Both the position numbers and the translations under genes were made by a program. Positions 23,096-34,469 of a DNA stretch of 64,000 nucleotides are shown piece after piece. The notes beneath the pieces are model-generated. The model saw only the letters and a list, made by a program, of their open reading frames with translations. It was not told where the DNA came from and made no database searches. The stretch is from the NCBI RefSeq assembly GCF_027579695.1, contig NC_083583.1, positions 26,827,599-26,891,598 on the forward strand, read 5' to 3'. How positions within the stretch are numbered: the first letter of the stretch is position 1; each line of letters starts with the position of its first letter. Source of the stretch: Neoarius graeffei. Taxonomy: Eukaryota; Chordata; Actinopteri; Siluriformes; Ariidae.

Positions 23096-24535
23096 ATGGC
23101 AGGAACAAAGGAGATTTCTGAGGACCTCAGAAAAAGCATTGTTGATGCTCATCAGGCTGGAAAAGGTTACAGAACCATCTGTAAAGAGTTTGGACTCCAC
23201 TAATCCACAGTCAGACAGATTGTGTACAAATGGAGGAAATTCAAGACCATTGTTACCCTCCCCGGGGTGGTCGACCAACAAAGATTACTCCAAGAGCAAG
23301 GCGTGTAATAGTCAGTGAGGTCACAAAGGACCCCAGGGTAACTTCTAAGCAACTGAAGGCCTCGCTCACATTGGCTAATGTTCATGAGTCCACCATCAGG
23401 AGAACACTGAACAACAATGGTGTGCATGGCAGGGTTGCAAGGAGAAAGCCACTGCTCTCCAAAAAGAACATTGCTGCTCATCTGCAGTTTGCTAAAGATC
23501 ACGTGGACAAGCCAGAAGGTTATTGGAAAAATGTTTTGTGGATGGATGAGACCAAAATAGAAATTTTTGGTTTAAATGAGAAGCATTATGTTTCAAGAAA
23601 GGAAAAGACTGCATTCCAGCATAAGAACCTTGTCCCATCTGTGAAACATGGTGGTAGTATCATGGTTTGGGCCTGTTTTGCTGCATCTGGGCCAGGACGA
23701 CTTGCCGTCATTGATGAAACAATGAATTCTGAAGGAAAATGTCAGGACATCTGTCTATGAACTGAATTTCAAGAGAAGGTGGGTCATGCAGCAAGACAAC
23801 GACCCTAAGCACACAAGTCGTTCTACCAAAGAATGGTTAAAAAAGAATAAAGTTAATGTTTTGGAATGGCCAAGTCAAAGTCCTGACCTTAATCCAATCG
23901 AAATGTTGTGGAAGGACCTGAAGTGAGCAGTTCATGTTAGGAAACCCACCAACATCTCAGAGTTGAAGCTGTTTTGTATGGAGGAATGGGCTAAAATTCC
24001 TCCAAGCCGGTGTGCAGGACTGATCAACAGTTACCTGGAGGACACTCTGGACTCTTGCAGTGGTGCTTTTGTGGCTGGGGATTGTAGTTGACTTGCTGAC
24101 TCTAGGACTGCAGTTGACTTGCTGACTTTGGGACTGCGGTTGTTGTGAACGGTTTTGCGCTCGGGTTTCTGTCGGTGGGGGGTTTATAGCATCAACGAAG
24201 CTGACTTTATGTTAGGACTGCTAATGTTATAGTCATGTTGTCTGTTGTTGCCCAGATGGAGATGGGTTCCCTTTTGAGTCTGGTTCCTCTCGAGGTTTCT
24301 TCCTCATGTCGTCTGAGGGAGTTTTTCCTTGCCACCATTGCCACAGGCTTGCTCATTGGGGATAGATTAGGGATAAAATTAGCTTATATTTTAAGTCATT
24401 AAAATTCTGTAAAGCTGCTTTGCGACAATGTTTATTGTTAAAAGCGCTATACAAATAAGCTTGACTTGACTTACTGGAAACGTTTAGTTGCAATTATTGC
24501 TGCACAAGAGAGTCACACCAGATACTGAAAGCAAA
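23096..24535 (+). pseudogene. Tc1 transposase pseudogene
   Basis: The frame starts at ATG 23096 (MAGTKEISEDLRKSIVDAHQ), the N-terminal DNA-binding region, and soon meets a TAA after FGLH. A frame change near the CCCTCCCC at about 23260 leads into the long frame 23230-23760 (GRPTKITPRARR, first catalytic D in WMDETKIEIFG). That frame stops at 23760, and the core resumes with [20 protein letters not shown] (34 residues between D and E) and a TGA after KDLK. The C-terminus is split by the insertion at about 24037-24473. With several stops and frameshifts it is dead. Confidence 0.92.
24037..24473 (+). mobile_element. Non-LTR-type insertion with conserved 3' tail
   Basis: It interrupts the Tc1 transposase C-terminus between GTTAC and TGGAAACG, with TTAC probably duplicated. 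It contains TTTTGAGTCTGGTTCCTCTC, GGGAGTTTTTCCTTGCCACC and the tail TGTAAAGCTGCTTTGCGACA then GCGCTATACAAATAA and (CTTGA)n. The same sequence occurs at 46010-46232. It has no coding capacity here; clade not certain. Confidence 0.75.
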
Positions 24536-24961
24536 GGTTCACATACTTTTGCCACTCACAGATATGTAATATTGGATCATTTTCCTCAATAAATAAATGA
24601 CCAAGTATAATATTTTTGTCTCATTTGTTTAACTGGGTTCTTTTTATTTACTTTTAGGACTTGTGTGAAAATCTGATGATGTTTTAGGTCATATTTATGC
24701 AGAAATATAGAAAATTCTAAAGGGTTCACAAACTTTCAAGCACCACTGTAAGTTGTGTACGTGGCTGTAGTTCAGTGTTATTATACGAGGTACTCAAGGT
24801 CATTTGTAAAGATGGGTTGTTGTATGGTCTTATGGCATAAATGGGACATTATATTGCCTTTTGTTACTATGATGTGCTGTCGCTGGACAGTAAGTTGAAA
24901 ATGTTGATTAGTCTGATCTCCCTGAGTTCTCACCCCATGATTGCAACTCTTGGGAGAGACT

Positions 24962-25925
24962 AAGGCCCTGTCCACACGGCAACGGATTCAGGTGAATCCG
25001 ATAAAATTGTTTATCGTTTCGGCCTGGCGTCCACACGGCACCGGCGTTTTGGGTGCCCCAAAACGCAATCTTTTGAGAACGGGTTCCAGAGTGGAAAGAT
25101 CTGGCAACGTTGCCGTTGCGAAGTCGTCTGGATGAGTAGAACGGATTTGTTTACGATGACATCACAACCACATGACTGTGAGTGCTTCACGCCGGGTAGA
25201 AGTGTAATGAACTCGATGCGAGTTGTCAACAAATCCTATAACTTGGTTCATGAAACGCGCTTACAAAATATTTTCACTGTGAGTATTTATTGTGTAATGG
25301 TGCAAAGTGAGAGAGAGAGAGTGAGAGACTCTGCCCTTAGGGCAGAGTCAATCCCGCCAGCAAAAATAGGGAAAAAAAGGAGCGATCTCACCTCTTCAGA
25401 TGTTGGCTTAAGTCCTACAATACATTCCTCAAAAAGGGCGTAGAAGAACAAATTAATCCATCAACGTGTAGCATTCAATTTATTCCGGACCATTAAAGAC
25501 GCCGCCTTCCACGTAGAATCATACGTCATCCTCGCCGCCATATTGGATGGGTCAAAGCGGAGAATAAAGATGCCTCATTCATGTGCTGCGTTTAACTGTA
25601 CCAACAGGTTTGCCATCCAAACGAGATCACATGGGATTACCTTTCACAGGTGAGACTGGAAAAATACTTTTCATTGTATTTGGTCATTATAACGTAATTT
25701 TATGAACAGATTTTTCTGACTTTGTGGCTAATATGAAGTCTCACGCATAATAGTTTATGCGCATGCGTCCTTACTTCTATTGTTCTGGTGTCTCCGAAGG
25801 GACCATCTTACAGCGCCCCTAGAGGTGTGGCATGTGTATTGCATCATTTTCAGCAAGCGTTGCGTTGCCATATGGACCTGATATTTTACTGATCGTTGCC
25901 CATGTGGACGCGATATAAGAGAACT
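24962..25925 (+). mobile_element. THAP-type DNA transposon, 5' portion
   Basis: It starts AAGGCCCTGTCCACACGGCAACG and repeats the word CCACACGGCA at 25031-25041. The right end has GTTGCCATATGGACCTGATA and GTTGCCCATGTGGACGCGAT, which read as diverged inverted versions. Inside is a first coding exon with a THAP N-terminus (25570-25649). P-element-like and Kolobok transposons carry such domains; which one this is was not resolved. I found no sure target duplication. Confidence 0.55.
25570..25649 (+). CDS. THAP-domain first coding exon (transposon-derived, partial)
   Basis: The ATG at 25570 opens a 26-residue segment with CAAFNC (first zinc-ligand pair of the THAP C2CH fold) and GITFHR, the usual third element. 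It ends at a good splice donor, CAG|GTGAGA at 25650. The upstream CCGCCATATTGGATG context is common to teleost THAP genes and transposons. The rest of the zinc finger (C..H, AVPTF) is not found in the following 280 bases before the element ends, so this copy cannot make a whole protein here. Confidence 0.6.
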
Positions 25926-26065
25926 ATCTTAGCTCATGGGAGACCAAGGTATGGTTCCATCTATCTCTGATGCCCTTCAGTCAGTTGCTTTGCAAACTTC
26001 TTTTTACCTTCAAATTAATTCTTGTATCTATTTTTACATTACATGGCATTATATTACATTACATT

Positions 26066-26300
26066 GGCGGCACAGTGGTGTAGTGGTTAGCATTGTCACC
26101 TCACAACAAGAAGGTTCTGGGTTTGAGCCTAATGGCCAACGGGGGCCATTCTGTGTGGAGTTTGCATGTTCTCCCTGTGTCTGTGTGGGTTTCCTCCAGG
26201 TGCTCTGGGTTCCTCTACAGTCCAAAAGACATACAGTTAGGCTAACTGGCCAATCTAAATTGCCCATAGGTGTGAATGTGTGTGTGAATGTGCAGAAAGG
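26066..26300 (+). mobile_element. SINE family A, old 5' fragment
   Basis: Begins GGCGGCACAGTGGTGTAGTG and matches the first 230 bases of the family with many substitutions. The 3' part (TGACCTGGCGACTTGTCCAG onward) is absent. Confidence 0.85.
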
Positions 26301-26374
26301 AAACCACCCTACTCCTGCAATTCTGCCCAAATCAACCAAACATGGTTCGCCTCAAGCCTGGATCAGATGCATCA

Positions 26375-26525
26375 GTGACCACGACATTACGTTAACGGTG
26401 TTTAGCAGACACTCTTACCCAGAGCAACATACAACATACCTAGGGCAGCCTGGGGAGCAGGTGAGGGTTAGGTTCCTTGCTCAAGGGCACTTCAGCCATT
26501 CCTGCTGGTCCAGGGAATCGAACCA
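26375..26525 (+). repeat. Fragment of another dispersed teleost repeat
   Basis: TTTAGCAGACACTCTTACCC then AGAGCAACATACAACATACC and GGTTCCTTGCTCAAGGGCAC are standard words of a common fish interspersed repeat. A tRNA-like end may lie in GTCCAGGGAATCGAACC on the - strand. Confidence 0.6.
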
Positions 26526-26969
26526 TAAAATTCCTTTTATTTAGCCCATATAATAAACTTATTTAACCAATTTTCTTCTTAAGCCATCAGTTCTTTAGGT
26601 ATAATGTTCTACTGGACATGATGAAATAAACTTAACAAGCAAATATAAAGGCTTCAGCTTACATGATTAAAAGAAACTGCTGAGGTAGGAGAGAAACTGT
26701 TCCTTTTGACACATGCTTAAATATGAATAAAGGCCTCTGAGACCATTGCATCACATTCTCGTGAAAAGATTTATACTGTATTATAAAGCCGGGCACATAT
26801 TAGAAGTCGAGCACAGAACAGAAAATTACCTACATTTTAAGTAAATGTTTATTAAGTGATTTAAATTAAGCTTATATATTGGAGTCTGGTAATGCAGTTA
26901 ACTACAAATATAAATTTTGTTGATATAATTTTGTCAATGTAAATTATGAAATGTATGTCAGAAATTATG

Positions 26970-27341
26970 GGCGGCATGGTGGTGTAGTGGTTAGCGCTGT
27001 CACTTCACAGCAAGAAGGTCCGGGTTCGAGCCCCGTGGCCGGCGAGGGCCTTTCTGTGTGGAGTTTGCATGTTCTCCCCGTGTCCGCGTGGGTTTCCTCC
27101 GGGTGCTCCGGTTTCCCCCACAGTCCAAAGACATGCAGGTTAGGTTAACTGGTGACTCTAAATTGACCGTAGGTGTGAATGTGAGTGTGAATGGTTGTCT
27201 GTGTCTATGTGTCAGCCCTGTGATGACCTGGCGACTTGTCCAGGGTGTACCCCGCCTTTTGCCTGTAGTCAGCTGGGATAGGCTCCAGCTTGCCTGCGAC
27301 CCTGTCGAACAGGATAAAGCGGCTAGAGATAATGAGATAAG
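26970..27341 (+). mobile_element. SINE family A, full length
   Basis: Duplication ATGTCAGAAATTA at 26955-26967 and 27342-27354. Nearly identical to the youngest copies. Confidence 0.92.
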
Positions 27342-27354
27342 ATGTCAGAAATTA

Positions 27355-28499
27355 ATGCACACATTTTACCTTCACCTACGTTTATTTCTGCCATTTGTTC
27401 TTCCATTGGCTGTCAGGATTAAGTCCTATAGCTTATAGGATTAAGTCCTATAGCTTCTTCTAAGGACACATTCTCCTCAGCAATCCCTCAATGATGATAT
27501 AAAGGGTGATGGTGGGTTTCAGACAGTGGGGCTGTTTTTTTCTTTCTTTCTTTTTTGCAACAGCTGCTGCTTAATGAGCAAAAGAAGCAGTATCTGCATA
27601 TGGACCAAACACAAAACACCCCAGAACAACCGAGCCATTGTTCTGGAAATGCTGAGCACATATATTTAGAGCCCCTTGTGAATTACTCGGTGCTGCTGTT
27701 TAATCTCTCTGTTTTGCATTTATGGTCATAATTACACCTAAATTGCATCACTTAATAGTAACTGGTACATATTGACAACTAATGTCACTGTAAAAATGAC
27801 TGTTAAATACACCAGGTGTTATATAATATATTCAACATTGAAAAGACCAGATTTTCTCTGCAATCTGGTTCAAAACCAGCAGTATTAGTTGGACCCAGAT
27901 GTGCAAAAAGGGGGGGAAAGGGATGTGTGCCAGACCAGCTGATGACAGGTCAGTCTCATTTTTGTTGTATGCCCCTGTCAAATAATACTTTCTAAAACTA
28001 CATTGAGCTTCTTCTTATTGTTCCAGTATATTACAGTCTGAGTTATATGCAACATAATAGCACAGGGGAGATGGATTCTCTCACAGAACATGATTATGAA
28101 CAGTCAGGTCTGCTCCTGATTACATGCTTTTCATTCTTATTTATTGTGCTGTGCTTTCTACAATCTGCTGGGACAAGATGTGATATGAGAGCTTTCATGA
28201 AACTCACTTATTTAATACCTTCTTCAGTTTTTGTGTTATTGATGAGGAATTTTGCCAGTCGCCTGCAGGTTTTGATTGCAGCCCAAATAATGAAACACAT
28301 TTATACGGTTTTGTTTACACAGTTTTACTCTTCAATAGCTTTCTTTGTGTGTGAGTCCTTGTGGGAAACAGATATGGAGAGCGGCTCTGTTTACATGGAC
28401 ACAATAGCCCAAATAAGTTCTTAGGTCATCTAAGAGACAACGCCAAACTATTTGCATGAGCTGTATTTAAGAAAAGTATTTAAAAAAAAAAAAGTCCCT
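27355..28499. other. Intergenic sequence, no gene supported
   Basis: A 22-bp unit (AGGATTAAGTCCTATAGCTT) occurs twice at 27417-27459. A 125-codon frame at 28047-28424 has no recognisable motif and unremarkable composition; I do not call it a gene. Confidence 0.45.
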
Positions 28500-28812
28500 A
28501 TCACACCAGAATCTGGTTTTCCCAGGTAGTCTCCTGTCCCAGTACTAACCAACTCTTTAAGGTGTATGGGTGCAGCACCAGTCTCTGTTTCCATACTGTA
28601 GCCCTCTGCCTCTTGCCTATACAGCTAGGGTTATAGTGGGGGGCCAGTCCTCTGGTAACCAGAAGAGTTTGACTTCCCTACTTGCATCTGTATTGCCAGA
28701 CATTTGTAGGTACCATTTTTATGATGGTCTTTGGTATGACCCAACCGCAAGTAGAACTCATGATCTCCTGGTTGAGAGGCGGACACGCTAACCACTAGGC
28801 CAACTTGTGGTT
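28500..28812 (-). mobile_element. Old tRNA-headed SINE (family C)
   Basis: On the - strand it starts GTTGGCCTAGTGGTTAGCGT, an A-box-like head, followed by CCGCCTCTCAACCAGGAGAT and a decayed B box (ATGAGTTCTACTTG). The body differs from families A and B. The 3' end near 28500 is approximate. Confidence 0.6.
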
Positions 28813-29262
28813 GTATTTAAGAAAAGTAGATTATATATTGCCCTGCTTGCACACTTCAGTCTAATGTGATTCGAATACAGTTTGAAATGTGCCCATCTCC
28901 GAGATTCACCTATAATAAGGAAGTAACTGAATATGAATAAATTGTGTTCATACATTCAATGCACATGAAAAGGAGGTTCACTTTATTTTTAAAAGAAGCT
29001 TGCCAGAAGGTTTTCACAGGGCATCTGATTGAGAGGTGTGCATGAAGCTTGCAGGCCACATGTGATGATCATTCATTCATTCATTCATCTTTAGTAACTG
29101 CCTGGTCAGGCTTGCGGTGGAATAAATTAGACTAGTAGGTAATTCGTTATGGCAATTATCATGGCCAGGTAGAAACAAAAATAATAACTGTTCAAGCAGG
29201 GTTTAAAAAAATAACAATAATACACAGTCCTAACTCTAGACGATAGGAGCTAAAGTGATATA

Positions 29263-30838
29263 CAGTGCCTTGAAAAAGTATTCATCCCCCTTGGTGTTTG
29301 TCCTGTTTTGTTGCATTACAAGCTGGAATTAAAATGGATTTTTGGGGGGTTAGCACCATTTGATTTACACAACATGTCTACCACTTTAAAGGTGCACATT
29401 GTTTTTTTTATTGTGATACAAACAATAATTAAGATGAAAAAAAACAGAAATCTGGAGTGTGCATAAGTATCCCCCCCCCCGTCAGTACTTTATAGAGCCA
29501 ACTTTTGCTACAATTACAGCTGCAAGTCTCTTGGAGTATGTCTCTATTAGCTTAGCACATCTAGCCACTGGGATTTTTGCCCATTCCTCAAGGTAGAACT
29601 GTTCCAACTCCTTCAAGTTAGATGGGTTGTGTTGGTGTACAGCAATCTTCAAGTTATGCCACAGATTCTCAATTGGATTGAGGTCTGGGCTTTGATTAGG
29701 CCATTCCAAGACATTTAAATGTTTCCCTTTAAACCTCTCCAGTGTAGCTTTAGCAGTATGTTTAGGGTCATTGTCCTGCTAGACCATGAACCTTTGTCCC
29801 AGTCTCAAACATCTGGCTGACTCAAACAGGTTTTCCTCCAGAATTACCCTGTATTTCCATCTTTCCTTCAATCCTGACCAGCTTTCCTGTCCCTGCAGAT
29901 GAAAAACATCCCCACAGCATGATGCTGCCACCACCATGCTTCACTGTAGGGATGGTGTTCTGAGGGTGTTGGGTTTACGCCACACATGGCATTTCCCATG
30001 ATGGCCAAAAAGTTCAATTTTTGTCTCATTTGACCAGAGAATCTTCTTCCATGTGTTTGGGGAGTCTGCCACATGCTGTTGGGCAAACTCCAAATGTGAT
30101 TTTTTAAGCAATGACTTTTTTCTAGCCACTCTTCCATAAAGCCCCACTCTGTGGAGTGTACAGCTTAAAGTGGTCCTCTGGACAGATAGTCCCATCTCCT
30201 TTGTGGATCTTTGCAGGTCCCTCAGCATTATCATTGGTGTCTTTTTTGCATCTCTGATTAATGCCCTCCTTGCCCGGTCTGTGAGTTTTGGTGGACGGCC
30301 TTTTCTTGTCAGGTTTGTAGTGGTGCCATATTCTTTCCATTTTGCTATAATGGATTTAATGGTGCTTTGTGGGATATTCAAAGTGTGGGATATTTTTTAT
30401 AACCCAACCCTGATCTATACTTCTCCACAACTTCGTCTCTGACCTGTTTGGAGGCTCCTTGGTTTTCATGTTGCTTGCTGCAGAGTCAGGGTCCTTCCAG
30501 AACAGGTTGATTTATACAGACATCATGTGACACTTTGATTGCACACAGGTGGATCTTAATCAACTAATTATGTAAGTTATGAAGTGAATTGGTTGGACCA
30601 GCTTTTATTTTAGGGGTTTCAAATGAAAGGGGGTGAAAACTTATGCACACTCCAGATTTCTGTTTTTTCATCTTAATTGTTGTGTCACATTAAAAAAAAA
30701 AATGTGCACCTTTAAAGTGGTAGACATGTGGTGTAAATCAAATGGTGCTAACTCTCCAAAAATCCATTTTAATTCCAGCTTGTAATGCAACCAAACAGGA
30801 CAAACACCAAGGGGGATGAATACTTTTGCAAGGCACTG
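29263..30838 (-). mobile_element. Full-length Tc1-like transposon, inactivated
   Basis: TA flanks at 29261-29262 and 30839-30840; ends CAGTGCCTTGAAAAAGTATT and inverted CAGTGCCTTGCAAAAGTATT; length 1576 bp. The inverted repeats run about 200 bp. It is a different family from 22729-24748. Confidence 0.93.
29482..30470 (-). pseudogene. Tc1 transposase pseudogene with altered first catalytic residue
   Basis: The - strand frame 30381-29941 gives the DNA-binding region (GRPPKLTDRARRALIRDA) and the start of the catalytic core, where WSNETKIELFG has N in place of the first catalytic D. After a stop and a lost stretch, a TAG precedes QDNDP (about 29795) and the C-terminus resumes at 29709 ([11 protein letters not shown] to AKVGSIKY). 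Multiple stops plus the D-to-N change make it non-functional. Confidence 0.92.
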
Positions 30839-31232
30839 TAGCTGAGGTTGAGGAACTGTCAGGGCAAGAATGAACAAACCATACTGACAGTGTTGGCTTT
30901 TCTAACTCTGTTTTATTGCCAGTGTTTTCACAGACACAGCAATAGGCTTTATTACAAACAAACAAACAATGTTCCCATTTAGGCCACAGCCAATTCAGTT
31001 TAAATCCAAATACAGATATAGATTAATAAGATACTAAACAGATACAGGAAGTGGAATTACACCCTTAACCTACTGTACATGCCTACGAGTTCCTTTAGAG
31101 AACACCTGAAATATTCTGGAGTTGAAAGTATGCGGTTCATGCCTTACTCTCTTACTGAAGTAATAATTGAAAATTATTGAAAAAGTAAACCTCTAGAAAA
31201 CAGACTGTGCAATTATAACATTTACAAAATAT

Positions 31233-31602
31233 CTCATCTCATCTCATTATCTCTAGCCGCTTTATCCTTCTACAGGGTCGCAGGCAAGCTGGAGCCTATC
31301 CCAGCTGACTACGGGCGAAAGGCGGGGTACACCCTGGACAAGTCGCCAGGTCATCACAGGGCTGACACATAGACACAGACAACCATTCACACTCACATTC
31401 ACACCTACGGTCAATTTAGAGTCACCAGTCAACCTAACCTGCATGTCTTTGGACTGTGGGGGAAACCGGAGCACCCGGAGGAAACCCACACGGACAGAAC
31501 ATGCAAACTCCACACAGAAAGGCCCTCGCCGGCCCCGGGGCTCGAACCCAGGACCTTCTTGCTGTGAGGCGACAGCGCTAACCACTACACCACCGTGCCG
31601 CC
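31233..31602 (-). mobile_element. SINE family A, full length
   Basis: Duplication CATTTACAAAATAT at 31219-31232 and 31603-31616. A short deletion removes part of the GGACACGGGGAG region. Confidence 0.93.
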
Positions 31603-32045
31603 CATTTACAAAATATGCTTATTATTAATTTCTAACAAAATGGTAGTCTCATTCTCTTCATAAATATGTGGGCCATTGCTTCTAACCTGCATTTTGCTTA
31701 ATGAAACCACGTGTCATTAACTATCATAACTGGGTAAATGCATACTTTATATGAATTATAGAAATTAATTTTTTTTAAATTCATAATTGGTCATTGAAAA
31801 AATCAGTATATAAATTAGATCCAAACAAACTGGAGACAAGTAATTTTTGTTTATAACACCAGTGTTAAATTCTTGAATCTGATTGGTGTGAAGGTATTGA
31901 ACAGTTTTCTATAACAGCAGCTCTGGTAGTAATGCTATCTGCAAACAAATCATTTATATGAATGTGATCATGAGAATCCATTATCATTTCTATAAAAAAC
32001 AACTCATTCACAGGAACATGTATGGTGGACATTCCATGTAATCCA

Positions 32046-32421
32046 TCCATCCATTATCCCTAACTGCTTATCCTGTACGGGGTCACAGGCAAGCTGGAGC
32101 CTATCCTAGCTGACTATGGGTGAGAGGCGGGGTACACCCTGGACAAGTCGCCAGGTTATCGTAGGGCCGACACATAGACACAGACAACCATTCACACTCA
32201 TAATCACACCTACGGTCAATTTAGAGCCACCAATTAGCCTAACATGCATGTCTTTGGACTGTGGGGGAAACCAGAGCACCCGGAGGAAACCCACACAGAC
32301 ATGGGGAGAACATGCAAACTCCACACAGAAAGGCAGAAAGGCCCCCATTGGCCACTGAGCTTGAACCCAGAACCTTCTTGTTGTGAGGCAACGGTGCTAA
32401 CCACTACACCACTGTGCCACC
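32046..32421 (-). mobile_element. SINE family A, older copy
   Basis: Duplication TCCATGTAATCCA at 32033-32045 and 32422-32434. About 10 percent diverged from the young copies by eye; ends in (CCAT)n. Confidence 0.9.
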
Positions 32422-33147
32422 TCCATGTAATCCAAGACTAATAAATAACAGATAAAAAGTGCCATTTCACAAACTGATAACATGAAGCTTTCTGTAAAGA
32501 TCAGTGGCGGCTGGTAGTCTTTCAAACAGGTGAGGCTGGTCGGTCACGATATTTCCAGATTTTAAAAGAAAAAAGAAAAAACACATCAATTTTGCCCATT
32601 CTCTTGCCTCTGATCTGGCTGATTGTTGGCAGGGTCACAAACTGTGAAATAACAGGTTCTTTTGGCTCATTAGCCTACTGTCCAATATACATGATGGTGG
32701 TGTTGGGTGTGTGTGTATATTTTAACATTTTATATTTTAAAATTGTGGCATGTTGTTTAAAAATTGATCATTATTGAAAGTAGTTCTTTGTCAGGAACCT
32801 CAGCAGTAACAGCAGAGTGTTCTGGAATAGGCACAAGCACTGACCTTGGGGAGCCAAACATAGAGCTGGGTGCCACACATTTCATTCAATAGCACTTTCC
32901 CTATATTTTACTTATTTTGACTGAGAAATGTTTTATTGACAATTTTGATAACCCTTCACTTTTAATCCAGGTCTGTAATGTGAAATGTTCTCGGCTGTGT
33001 TTTTGTTTAAAAATGTTTTCCAAATTGTAGCTGTGTTTAATTCATATCCAGAAAAATATATATTCCAATATAATATACTCAGCATAAACATTTTAAATAG
33101 ATTCTATATTTTTGGTCTATCCATGACATATTACTAAAGTAGCCTAT

Positions 33148-33351
33148 TTACTGTTGTTGATGTGGGTCACTTGCTGTTAGCCAATTCACTTTCTCGTACC
33201 AGGAGAGCTGAAAGGAACGAGTATTATTCCCTACCTTTTTCACCAAGTCAATTTGAGGCGTTGGTCTACCCTGCTCTTTAATTTTAATTTTTTCCTCGAA
33301 AGGGAGACTGGCAAATGGCTTCGCCAAAATTAAATCAGCAATGCTTGGCAT
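33148..33351 (-). pseudogene. hAT transposase N-terminal exon (TTF zinc-finger region)
   Basis: The 67-codon frame starts MPSIADLILAKPFASLPFEE and continues with GRPTPQIDLV and SFQLSWYEKVNWLTAS. The SFQ.SWY.K..WL pattern is the opening of the TTF-type zinc finger found in ZMYM/hAT-like transposases. The cysteine-rich remainder and the catalytic domain are absent from this element. Confidence 0.7.
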
Positions 33352-33469
33352 CCGTGCGCAGCTTTCTTGCTAGCTGACTAGCCCCCTCAAGTTCAAGTTC
33401 AGTCACTGAAATAAACGAAATTTCTGGAACTAAGATAGCAAACTTGACAACACTATATTTACACTTTAT

Positions 33470-33846
33470 CTCATCTCATTCTCATTATCTCTAGCCGCTT
33501 TATCCTTCTACAGGGTCGCAGGCAAGCTGGAGCCTATCCCAGCTGACTACGGGCGAGAGGCGGGGTACACCCTGGACAAGTCGCCAGGTCATCACAGGGC
33601 TGACACATAGACAAAGACAACCATTCACACTCACATTCACACCTACGGTCAATTTAGAGTCACCAGTTAACCTAACCTGCATGTCTTTGGACTGTGGGGG
33701 AAACCGGAGCACCCGGAGGAAACCCACGCGGACACGGGGAGAACATGCAAACTCCGCACAGAAAGGCCCTCGCCGGCCCCGGGGCTCGAACCCAGGACCT
33801 TCTTGCTGTGAGGCGACAGCGCTAACCACTACACCACCGTGCCGCC
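33470..33846 (-). mobile_element. SINE family A inside hAT
   Basis: A 17-bp duplication CTATATTTACACTTTAT at 33453-33469 and 33847-33863. Near-consensus sequence. Confidence 0.94.
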
Positions 33847-34469
33847 CTATATTTACACTTTATTTACAATGAAAATATATACAAACTAAAAAAGCTGGTA
33901 GAAACCGTATGTAATGAATGAAATCGAAATGTAAGCTGATCTCTTACAATACACCACAGCACTTGTGAATCCGCATGGGATTGAACTGAGATTCACCGCT
34001 GCCTGTCTATAGTTGAAACGAGCTGTCAATCAAAGAAAATATCCGGCCGCTTTCACCAATCACCAGTCTCCTCGCGGAAACTGCCATGTCCCTCCCACTG
34101 TGAGGCTCGGAGTCCGGTGGGCGGGCGTTTTCGCAGTATTTGTCCAATAACCGTCTTGCATTTTGAGATTGAAAAGCGCAGAGCTCCCAAATGCCATTGA
34201 AGTCCACTGAGGCTGGGCTGCATCGCGCTCTCACGAAGGGGAAAAACTCACGTACACATTAGGTGAACTGGGGAAAGTTATAACGGAATGATTTCACACT
34301 GTAGTTGGGTTGAGCACATATATTTCTATGATTCTGGATCTGAAATAGCAATGTTATAAGGTCGGCTATAACATAAGCCTAGCGCAATTCATCCTACACG
34401 ATGTTTGTCATTTTTAGAGGAGGCTGAGCCTCCCTTGTTGTCTTAGAGCAATCGCCCGTGGTAAAGATG

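Larger units (their letters stand above)
22729..24748 (+). mobile_element. Full-length Tc1-like transposon (DD34E), inactivated, with LINE-tail insertion
   Basis: TA at 22727-22728 and 24749-24750. Long inverted repeats (about 200 bp) start CAGTGGTGCTTGAATGTTTG. Length is 2020 bp, of which about 440 bp (about 24037-24473) is an inserted non-LTR-type sequence; without it the size is normal for Tc1. It is the parent type of the deleted copy at 17833-18493. Confidence 0.92.
32502..34460 (-). mobile_element. hAT transposon remnant with TTF-type transposase exon
   Basis: Perfect 8-bp duplications GTAAAGAT at 32494-32501 and 34461-34468. The ends are CAGTGGCGGCTGGT and, inverted, CACGGGCGATTGCT; GAGGCTGAGCCTCCC lies just inside the right end. 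It holds a transposase exon on the - strand and a young SINE (33470-33846). Without the SINE it is about 1.57 kb, much shorter than an autonomous hAT. Confidence 0.88.

Noticed and set aside
24962-25925. Exact P-element identity for the THAP transposon
   Set aside because: THAP domains also occur in Kolobok and host genes, and I could not define the target duplication, so only the general call is made.
28047-28424. 125-codon + strand open frame
   Set aside because: No recognisable motif, domain or splice context; length is expected by chance in AT-rich DNA.
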